Shown one piece after another: positions 13,501-25,500 of a DNA stretch of 64,000 nt (positions are counted from its first letter, which is position 1; each line of letters opens with the position of its first letter). The translations under genes and the position numbers were made by a program. The DNA comes from Liolophura sinensis (lineage: Eukaryota > Mollusca > Polyplacophora > Chitonida > Chitonidae): assembly GCF_032854445.1 (NCBI RefSeq), contig NC_088295.1:95039805-95103804 (forward strand). Direction: 5' to 3'. The notes under the pieces were generated by a model. The model was not told where the DNA came from. It made no database searches and was given only the letters and a program-made list of their open reading frames with translations.

Positions 13501-16500
13501 CCCCAGGCTCAGTTTGATACAAGACAACTTTCTTGTGTCATCACATCCTCTCGTCTGACCCCAGGTTCAGTTTGATACAAGACAACATGCCTGTGTCATC
13601 ACATCCACTCGTCTGACCCCAGGCACAGTTTGATACAAGACAACATACCTGTGTCATCACATCCACGCGTCTGATCCCAGGCTCAGTTTGATACAAGACA
13701 ACATACTTGTGTCATCGCATCCATTTGTCTGACCCCAGGCTCACTTTGATACAAGACAACATACCTGTGTCATCACATCCACCCTTCTAACCCCAGGCTC
13801 AGTTTGATACAAGACAACATACCTGTGTCATCACATCCATTCGTCTGACGCCAGGCTCAGTTTGATACAAGACAACATACCTGTGTCATCACATCCACTC
13901 GTCTGACCCCAGGCTCAGTTTGATACAAGACAATATACTTGTGTCATCACACTCACTCGTCTGACCCCGGGCTCCGTTTGATACAAGACAACATACCTGT
14001 CTCATCACATTCACTCGTCTGACCCCAGGCTCACTTTGATACAAGACAACATACCTGTGTCATCACATTCACTCGTCTGACGCCAGGCTCAGTTTGATAC
14101 AAAACAGCATACCTGTGTCATCACATCTACTCGTCTGATCCCAGGCTCAGTTTGATACAACTTACTTGTGTCATCACATCCACTCGTCTGACCCCAGACT
14201 CAGATTGATACAAAACAACATACCTGTGTCATCACATCAACTCGTCTCACCCTAGTCTCAGATTGATACAAAACAACATACCTGTGTCATCACACCCATT
14301 CGTCTGACCCCAGGCTCAGTTTGATACAAGACAACTTACTTGTGTCATCACATCCACTTGTCTGACCCCAGGCTCAGATTGATACAAGACAACTTACCTG
14401 TGTCATCACATCCACGCCTCTGACCTTAGGTTTAGTTTGATAGAAGACAGCTTACCTGTGTCATGACATACATTTGTCTGACCTCTTGTTCACTCTGATA
14501 TAACAGCTTACCTGTATCGTGGTCTACACTCGTTTGACTTCTGGTTCAGTTTGATAGAAGACAGCTTACCTGTGTCATCACTTACTTTCGCCTGACGTCT
14601 GGTTAAGTTTATTGGAAGACAGCTTACCAATGCCATCACATACATTCGTCTGACCTCTGGTTCAGTTTGGTAGAAGAGAGCTTACCTGTGTCATCAGATA
14701 TTTTCCTCTGACCTCTTGTTCATTGTGATAAGACAGCTTACCTGTATTGTGTTCTACACTCGTCTGATCTCTGGTTCACTCTGATAGAAGGCAGCTTACC
14801 TGTGTCATCACATATTTTCGTCTGACCTCTTGTTCAGTGTGATATGGCAACTTACCTGTGTCATCACAGACATTTGACTGGCCTCTTGTTCATTGTGATA
14901 TGACAGCTTCCCTGTGTCATGGTCTACACTCGTCTTACCTCTGGTTCAGTTTGATACAAGACAACTTACCCGTGTCATCGAATCCACTCGTCTGACCTCA
15001 GGTTCAGTTTGATAGAAGACAGCTTACCTGTGTCATCACATAAATTCCTCTGACTACCGGTTCAGTTTGATTCAAGACAACTTACCTGTGTCATCACATC
15101 CACTCGTCTGTCTTAGTTTCAGTTTGATATGACTGCTTACTTGTGTCCTCACATACATTTGTCTGACCTCTTGATCAGTGTGATATGACAGCTTACTTGT
15201 GTCGTGTTCTACACTCGTCTTACCTCTGGTTCAGTTTGATACAAGTTTGATACAAGACAACTTACCCGTGTCATCACATCCACTCGTCTGACCTCAGGTT
15301 CAGTTTGATAGCAGACGACATACCTGTGTCATCACATCTATTCCTCTGACCACCTGTTCAGTTTGATACAAGACAACTTACCCGTGTCATCACATCCACT
15401 CGTCTGACCTCAGGTTCAGTTTGTTAGCAGACGACATGCCTGTGTCATCACATACATTCCTCTGACCACCGGTTCAGTTTGATACAAGACAACTTACATG
15501 TGTCATCACATTCACTCGTCTGTCTCAGGTTCAGTGTGATATGACAGCTTACTGTGTCATCACAGACATTTGTCTGACCTCTTCTTCAGTTTGATATGAC
15601 AGCTAACCTGTGTCGTGGTCTTACCTCTGGTTCAGTTTGATACAAGACAACTTACCCGTGTCATCGCATCCACTCGTCTAACCTGAGGTTCAGTTTGATA
15701 GAAGACAGCTTACCTGTGTCATCACATACATTCGTTTGACCTTTGGTTCACTGTAATATGACAACTTATTTGTATCGTGGTCTACAGTCGTCTGACCTCT
15801 GGTTCAGTGTGATAGAAGACAGCTTACCTGTGTCATCACATACATTCGTTTGACCTTTTGTTCACTGTGATATGACAGCTTACCTACATCGTGGTCTGCA
15901 CTCGTCTGACCCCTGGTTCAGTCTGATAGAAGATAGCTTACCTGTGTCATCATCTACACTCGTCTGTCTCAGGTTCAGTTTGATTTGACCGTTTACCTGT
16001 TTCTTCATCAACTCTCGTCTGGCATCAGGTTCAGTTTGGATCCGTTTATTCGCCACACGTTCTGGACCCTCACCTTTGGCGCTATAACCTCCTCCGTGTT
16101 TGACGACGGCGGTAACCAGGTGATGATACAGAGGTTCCTTAGCGTCGGCAAGCTACGAGACGCGCAGAAGTAAGACTTCGTCGTTCCCTTTTGCAAGTTT
16201 ACACAACTTCAATTTGAATATAACATTTGAAATTTCTGTAATTCTTAAGCAGTCTTATATTTTATTAAATTTATTAATGTCATTATTGTTTAACGACCTA
16301 CGCAGGAAGTATTCGTTTATGCGATAGCAGTCAGTTTCCTGATTAGAGGAAACCGACAGTTTCATTGTTAGAGGAAACCGGTAACTTCATGGTTAGAGGA
16401 AACCGCCAGTTTCATAGTTAGAGGCATTCCGCAGTTTCATGGTAAGAAGAAACCGATGGTTTCATGGTTAGCGGAAACAAACAGTTTCATGGTTAGAAGA

Positions 16501-19500
16501 AACTGACAGATTAATGGTTTGAGGAAACGGGCAGTTTCATGGTTAGAGGAAACCGGCGACTTTTGGCAAGTCACTTAAAAAGATTTTGCATTTAAAGTTT
16601 GCAGTAAGAACGCTATGTTTAACTGTTTCCGCAGGTCTGCTTGGATTACGAAATTCATCTACATTCTGTACACGACTATCCAATGTTACTCCGGGCTGGT
16701 GACATTCGCCTATTATCATGACTGTGACCCTCTGTTAGACGGCCGAATAGATGTCCGAGACCAGGTAAGTGGCTCATCTACATCCCATACACGACTATCC
16801 AGTGTTACTCCGGGCTGGTGACATTCGCCTATTATTATGACTGTGACTCTCTGTTAGACGGCCGAATAGATGTCCGAGACCAGGTAAGTGGCTTCATCTA
16901 CATCCCATACACGACTATCCAGTGTTACTCCGGGCTGGTGACATTCGCCTATTATCATGACTGTGACTCTCTGTTAGACGGCCCGATAGATGCCCGGGAC
17001 CAACAAAGTGGCTGATCTACATCCATTACACGACTATCCAGTGTTACTCCGGGCTGGTGACATTCGCCTATTATCATGACTGTGACCCTCTGTTAGACGG
17101 CCGAATAGATGTCCGAGACCAGGTAAGTGGCTGATCTACATCCCATACACGACTATCCAGTGTACACGGCTATCCAATGCTACTCCGGGCTGGTGACATT
17201 CGCCTATTATCATGACTGTGACCCTCTGTTAGACGGCCGAATAGATGTCCGAGACCAGGTAAGTGGCTCATCTACATCCCATACACGACTATCCAGTGTT
17301 ACTCCGGGCTGGTGACATTCCCTATTATCATGACTGTGACCCTCTGTTAGACGGCCGAATAGATGTCCGAGACTGGTGACATTCGCCTATTATCATGACT
17401 GTGACCCTCTGTTAGACGGCCGAATAGATGTCCGAGACCAGTAAGTGGCTCATCTACATCCCATACACGACTATCCAGTGTACACGGCTATCCAATGCTA
17501 CTCCGGGCTGGTGACATTCGCCTATTATCATTGACTTGTGACCCTCTGTTAGACGGCCGGATAGATGTCCAGTACCAACAAAGTGGCTGATCTACATCCG
17601 TTACACGACTATCCAATGCTACTCCGGGCTGGTGACATTCGCCTATTACCATGACTGTGACTCTCTGTTAGAGAGATGTCCGGGACCAACAAAGTGGCTG
17701 ATCTACATCCGTTACACGACTATCCAGTGTTACTCCGGGCTGGTGACATTCCCCTATTATCATGACTGTGACTCTCTGATAGACGAGCCGGATAGATGTC
17801 CGCGACTAACAAAGTGGCTGATCTACATCCTGTACACGGCTATCCAAGGTTACTCCGGGCTGGTGACATTCCCCTATTATCATGACTGTGACCCTCTGTT
17901 AGACGGCCGAATAGATGTCCGAGACCAGGTAAGTGCTGATCTACATCCGTTACACGACTATCCAGTGTTACTCCGGGCTGGTGACATTCGCCTATTATCA
18001 TGACTGTGACTCTCTGTTAGACGGCCGGATAGATGTCCGCGACTAACAAAGTGGCTGATCTACATCCTGTACACGGCTATCCAAGGTTACTCCGGGCTGG
18101 TGACATTCCCCTATTATCATGACTGTGACCCTCTGTTAGACGGCCGAATAGATGTCCGAGACCAGGTAAGTGGCTGATCTACATCCCATACACGACTATC
18201 CAGTGTTACTCCGGGCTGGTGACATTTCGCCTATTATCATGACTGTGACCCTCTGTTAGACGGCCGAATAGATGTCCGAGACCAGGTAAGTGGCCCATCT
18301 ACATCCCATACACGACTATCCAGTGTTACTCCGGGCTGGTGACATTCGCCTATTATCATGACTGTGACTCTCTGTTAGAGAGATGTCCGGGACCAACAAA
18401 GTGGCTGATCTACATCCGTTACACGACTATCCAGTGTTACTCCGGGCTGGTGACATTCGCCTATTATCATGACTGTGACTCTCTGATAGACGGCCGATAG
18501 ATGTCCGCGACTAACAAAGTGGCTGATCTACATCCTGTACACGGCTATCCAATGTTACTCCGGGCTGGTGACATTCCCCTATTATCATGACTGTGACCCT
18601 CTGTTAGACGGCCGAATAGATGTCCGAGACTGGTGACATTCGCCTATTATCATGACTGTGACCCTCTGTTAGACGGCCCGATAGATGCCCGGGACCAACA
18701 AAGTGGCTGATCTACATCCATTACACGACTATCCAATGTTACTCCGAACTGGTGACATTCGCCTATTATCATGACTGTGACTCTCTGTTAGAGAGATGTC
18801 CGGTACCAACAAAGTGGCTGATCTACATCCTGTACACGGCTATCCAGTGTTACTCCGGGCTGGTGACATTCGCCTATTATCATGACTGTGACTCTCTGTT
18901 AGACGGCCGGATAGATGTCCGGTACCAACAAAGTGGCTGATCTACATCCGTTACACGACTATCCAATAATACTCCGGGCTGGTGACATTCGCCTATTATC
19001 ATGACTGTGACTCTCTGTTAGACGGCCAGATAGATGCCCGGGACTAACAAAGTGGCTGATCTACATCCATTACACGACAATCCAATGTTACTCCGAACTG
19101 GTGACATTCGCCTATTATCATGACTGTGACTCTCTGTTAGACGGCCGGATAGATGTCCGGGACCAGGTTGGTGGCTGACCTACTTAGAACCTACAAGAAT
19201 GGCACGTTAGATAAGGAGTTCGGCTTCATACCGATCATGCGGTGACAAATATGATATATAGTCACTGCAGACAAGATTTTGAAGTAAGATTTCTCCTGAC
19301 TGATTGTAAGAGATTCTCGCACACCACTCAACATAGCTGTGTCCATGCCTGGGATTCTCTGGAGATACTGAAGGATATAGCACTGATCTCTGATCTCCAC
19401 TGTTATTTCCAGCTATCAAATCTGGCCGATGGCCTTGTGTATTTCAGATCTTCTCCCTGCACGTGATGGATATTCTTCATCATTTACCTGGCATACCTGG

Positions 19501-22500
19501 TCTCTTTCTGTCCTGTCTGCTCAGCGCAGCGCTCAGGTGAGCCTGGCCAAACAGTAATCATAGCAGTATGGGGAGATAGTAATCACACCGGAAAGGGGCC
19601 TCCGTGGCTCAATTGGTTAGCTCGCTACCGCAGCGTAATGACCCAGAAGCCTCTCACAAATGCGGTCGCTTTGAGTTCAAGTTCAGCTCATGCTGGCTTC
19701 CTCTCCGACCGTACATGGGGAGGTCTGTCAACAACGTGGGGATGGTCGTGAGTTTCCTCCCATCATAATGCTGACTGCTGTCGTATAAGTGAAATATTCT
19801 TGAGTACGACGTAAAACACCAATCAAATAAATAATTACACGGGAACTCTCTCTGGACAATACGTATTCATACTACCAGTATGTGTAGATAAATAGTATCT
19901 AAAAATACAAAACATAGAGTAAAAACAGCGGTCGGTGCTTGACAAGTGTATTAAAAGTTAAACCAGGATTAAATCAGTCTTGTCCTAAAACAAAACTACA
20001 CGAACATAAGTCCAGACTAAATTTAGTATACCCCCTGGAAATGCCAGGTTTCCTCCCAGCATAATGCTGGCCGTCATATAAGTGAAATATTCTTGAGTAC
20101 GGCGTAAAACACCAATCAAATAAATAAGTTTAATACACTTTTAAACATCTGGAGTCAGAGTAGTGACGTTAGTGTGCAAACCGTCACACAATTACCGTTG
20201 AAATCCGGTTTCCTGTTAATTTGCCTTAGTTTCAGATATTATTCCAACAAATTATTTATCAGTAATCACACAGGTAGGTTACTGAGGGGATTATCAATAA
20301 TCATACAAGTAGGGTAATGAGGGGATTATCAATAACCATACAGGTAGGGTGCTGGCGGGATTATCAATAATCATACAGGTAGGTTACTAAAAGGATTATC
20401 AATAATCATACAAGTAAGGTACTGAGAGGCTTATCAATAATCATACAAGTAGGGTACTAAGAGGATTATCAATAATCATACAAGTAGGGTACTGAGAGGA
20501 TTATCAATAATCATACATGTAGGGTACTGAGAGGATTATCAATAATCATACAAGTAGGGTACTGAGAGGATTATCAATAATCATACAAGTAGGGTACTGA
20601 GAGGATTATCAATAATCATACATGTAGGGTACTAAAAGGATTATCAATAATCATACAAGTAAGGTACTGAGAGGCTTATCAATAATCATACAAGTAGGGT
20701 ACTAAGAGGATTATCAATAATCATACAAGTAGGGTACTGAGAGGATTATCAATAATCATACATGTAGGGTACTGAGAGGATTATCAATAATCATACAAGT
20801 AGGGTACTGAGAGGATTATCAATAATCATACATGTAGGGTACTAAAAGGATTATCAATAATCATACAAGTAAGGTACTGAGAGGCTTATCAATAATCATA
20901 CAAGTAGGGTACTAAGAGGATTATCAATAATCATACAAGTAGGGTACTGAGAGGATTATCAATAATCATACATGTAGGGTACTGAGAGGATTATCAATAA
21001 TCATACAAGTAGGGTACTGAGAGGATTATCAATAATCATACAAGTAGGGTACTGAGAGGATTATCAATAATCATACATGTAGGGTACTAAGAGGATTATC
21101 AATAATCATACAAGTAGGGTACTGAGGGGATTATCAATAATCACACAGGTAGGGTACTGGGGGGATTATCAATAATCATACAAGTAGGGTACTGAGAGGA
21201 TTATCAATAATCATACAAGTAGGGTACTGAGAGGATTATCAATAATCATACAAGTAGGGTACTGAGAGGATTATCAATAATCATACATGTAGGGTACTAA
21301 GAGGATTATCAATAATCATACAAGTAGGGTACTGAGGGGATTATCAATAATCACACAGGTAGGGTACTGAGGGGATTATCAATAATCATACAGGTAGAGT
21401 ACTAAGAGGATTATCAATAATCATACAAGTAGGTTACTGAGAGGATTATCAATAATCATACAAGTAGGGTACTGAGAGGATTATCAATAATCATACATGT
21501 AGGGTACTGAGAGGATTATCAATAATCATACAAGTAGGGTACTGAGGGGATTATCAGTAATCATACAAGTAGGGTACTGGGGGGATTATCAATAATCATA
21601 CATGTAGGGTACTGAGAGGATTATCAATAATCATACAAGTAGGGTACTGAGGGGATTATCAATAATCATACAAGTAGGTTACTGAGAGGATTATCAATAA
21701 TCATACATGTAGGGTACTGAGAGGATTATCAATAATCATACAAGTAGGGTACTGAGGGGATTATCAGTAATCATACAAGTAGGTTACTGAGAGGATTATC
21801 AATAATCATACAAGTAGGGTACTGAGGGGATTATCAATAATCATACAAGTAGGGTACTGAGAGGATTATCAGTAATCATACAGGTAGGGTACTGAGAGGA
21901 TTATCAATAATCATACAAGTAGGTTACTGAGAGGATTATCAATAATCATACAGGTAGGGTACTGAGAGGATTATCAATAATCATACAAGTAGTGTGCTGA
22001 GGGGATTATCAATAATCATACAAGTAGGGTACTGAGGGGATTATCAATAATCATACAAGTAGGGTACTGAGAGGATTATCAATAATCATACAAGTAGGTT
22101 ACTGAGAGGATTATCAATAATCATACAAGTAGGGTACTGAGGGAATTATGAATAACCATACAGGTAGGTTACTAAGAGCATTATCAATAGTTATACAGGC
22201 AGGGTACTGGGAGGATTATCAGTAATCATACAGGTAGGGTACTGAGAGGATTATCAATAATCATACAAGTAGGGTACTGAGAGGCTTATCAATAATCATA
22301 CAAGTAGGGTACTGAGGGAATTATCAATAACCATACAGGTAGGTTACTAAGAGCATTATCAATAGTTATACAGGCAGGGTACTGGGAGGATTATCAGTAA
22401 TCATACAGGTAGGGTACTGAGAAGATTATCAATAATCATACATGTATGGTACTGACAGGATTATCAATAATCATACAGGTAGGGTACTAGGGGGATTATC

Positions 22501-25500
22501 AATCGTCATACAGGTGTGGTATTCAGGGGATTATCAATAATCATACAGGTAGGTTACTGAGGGGATAATCAGTAATCATACAGGTAGTGTATTAAGGGGA
22601 ATACATGTGCTAAGAGTTGAATAGGCCACAATGACAGACAACACACAGATAGCACCCTTCTGAAGTCATACTTGTACTTTGCAGCACGATATCCTCGGGA
22701 TTAAACTCCTTGGCAGCTGTTCTTCTCAAAGATATCATTCAACCGCTCTACCTGAAATATAAACACAAAGAGATGCCGCCTGGGCTCTCCATCCGGACAT
22801 CCATCGTCGCAGGTAAGCGGTTCAGTCAGCCGAATGGAATCTCCATCGCCACATATAAGTGGTTCACCTCGCATATGGTGACAATCGTCGTCAAAGGTAA
22901 GCGGTTCAGTCAGCCGAATGGAATCTCCATCGCCACATATAAGTGGTTCACCTCGCACATGGTGACAATCGTCGTCGCAGGTAAGCGGTTCAGTCAGTCG
23001 AATGGAATCTCCATCGCCATATATAAGTGGTTCACCTCGCATATGGTGACAATCGTCGTCAAAGGTAAGCGGTTCAGTCAGTCGAATAGAATCTCCATCG
23101 CCACATATAAGTGGTTCACCTCGCATATGGTGACAATCGTCGTCAAAGGTAAGCGGTTCAGTCAGTCGAATGGAATCTCCATCGCCACATATAAGTGGTT
23201 TACCTCGCATATGGTGACAATCGTCGTCGCAGGTAAGCGGTTCAGTCAGTCGAATGGAATCTCCATCGCCACATATAAGTGGTTCACCTCGCATATGGTG
23301 ACAATCGTCGTCGCAGGTAAGCGGTTCAGTCAGTCGAATGGAATCTCCATCGCCACATATAAGTGGTTCACCTCGCATATGGTGACAATCGTCGTCGCAG
23401 GTAAGCGGTTCAGTCAGTCGAATAGAATCTCCATCGCCACATATAAGTGGTTCACCTCGCATATGGTGACAATCGTCGTCAAAGGTAAGCGGTTCAGTCA
23501 GTCGAATGGAATCTCCATCGCCACATATAAGTGGTTCACCTCGCATATGGTGACAATCGTCGTCAAAGGTAAGCGGTTCAGTCAGTCGAATGGAATCTCC
23601 ATCGCCACATATAAGTGGTTTACCTCGCATATGGTGACAATCGTCGTCGCAGGTAAGCGGTTCAGTCAGTCGAATGGAATCTCCATCGCCACATATAAGT
23701 GGTTCACCTCGCATATGGTGACAATCGTCGTCGCAGGTAAGCGGTTCAGTCAGTCGAATGGAATCTCCATCGCCACATATAAGTGGTTCACCTCGCATAT
23801 GGTGACAATCGTCGTCAAAGGTAAGCGGTTCAGTCAGTCGAATGGAATCTCCATCGCCACATATAAGTGGTTCATTTTTTAGCACATCCTTACCTGTATA
23901 GTCACAGGTAAGTATTGTCTTCACACTCAGATGCCACATGTACATGTCTCCCACCTTGTCTCCTGTTTACACATTGCCTTTGCCATCGGTCTACACCGTG
24001 TCTATCTGCACCATGTCACTACCATCCCTTTGCACCACACAATTCCCATCCGTCTACACCATGTTATTGCCATCTGTTTACCCCACACCATTACCATCTC
24101 TCTACATCACACCTTTGTCATCTGTCTACCTCGTGGCATTGCCGTCTGTCTACACCATGTCATTCCCACCTGTGTACACTATATCATTGCAATCTGTCTA
24201 CGCCATGTCATTGCCATCTGTCTACACCATATCATTGTCATCTGTCTACACTATATCCTTGACATCTCTGTAGACCATGACATTGTCATCCGTGTACAAC
24301 ACTATCTACCCATCTACTCATACCATGTCATTCCAATTTGTCTACACCATGACACTGCCGTTTGTCTACACCACGTCATTGTCATTTATCTTAACCACCT
24401 CCTTGCCTTCTTCTATCTCACAGCCGTGTGTATGGGGATATTGGCGATTGGGGGCGCTATTCTCGTACAGCACGCCAGTCAGATGGTGCTCCAACTCCAC
24501 GAGAGTCTCTGGTCGATGGTGTCCGGTCCGACAGGGGGCGTCCTCATTCTCGCCGTCTTCTTCCCTTGTGCCAGCTCTCTGGTATGTCGATATAATCCAA
24601 AAAATTCGGGCCGGTTTCTGAATATATCCCCTAAGATTTTTGGCCAAGTTCCTTTGTGAGTGTATCACACATTTTTTTGATTCAGGTCCGTTCCTGAACA
24701 TGGTCTTTGTTAAGCTTAAGTATCAGGTCTGAAATTAGTATACCATTTATCAACCACGAAGAGGCATTCCAAGTTGATAATCGCAAGATCAGTTCCCGAG
24801 CTGACCAGTCTATTATCCTGTGGGATTCCTGACCTGACCAGTCTATTATCCTGTGGGGTTCCTGAGCTTACCAGTCTATTATCCTCTAGGGCTCCTAAGT
24901 TGACCAGTCTACTATCCTGTGGGGTTCCTGAGCTGACCAGTCTATTATCCTGTGGGGTTCCTGACCTGACCAGTCTACTATCCTGTAGGGTTCCTGAGCT
25001 GACTAGTCTATTATCCTGTGGGGTTCCTGATTTGACCAGTCTACTATCCTGTGGGGTTCCTGAGCTTACCAGTCTATTATCCTGTGGGGTTCCTGAGCTG
25101 ACCAGTCTACTATCCTGTAGGGTTCCTGAGCTGACCAGTCTATTATCTTGTGGGGTTTCTGACCTGACCAGTCTATTATCCTGTGGGGTTCCTGAGCTGA
25201 CCAGTCTATTATCCTGTGGTGTTCCTGACCTGACCAATCTATTATCCTGTGGCGTTCCTGAGCTGACCAGTCTATTATCCTGTGGGGTTGCTGACCTGAC
25301 CAGTCTATTATCATCCTGTGGGGTTCCTGAGCTGACCAGTCTATCATCCTGTGGGGTTCTGGAGCTTACCAGTCTATTATCCTGTGGGGTTCCTGAGCTG
25401 ACCAGTCTACTATCCTGTGGGGTTCCTGAGCTGACCAGTCTATTATCCTGTAGGGTTCCTGAGCTGACCAGTCTATTGCCCTCTATGGTTCCTGAGCTGA

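Noticed and set aside
16765-19175. Exon copies as mutually exclusive alternative exons
   Set aside because: The copies lack a homologous acceptor and frames are broken by varying spacing, unlike genuine mutually exclusive exon clusters. Kept only as an array with possible donor competition.
19596-19690. tRNA gene
   Set aside because: A- and B-box-like sequences are present but the sequence does not close into a cloverleaf and continues into a SINE body and tail.
22701-23954. Open frame of over 400 codons on the minus strand
   Set aside because: It is a product of the 84-bp repeat length (multiple of 3) without stops; the real coding signal is exon 9 on the plus strand.
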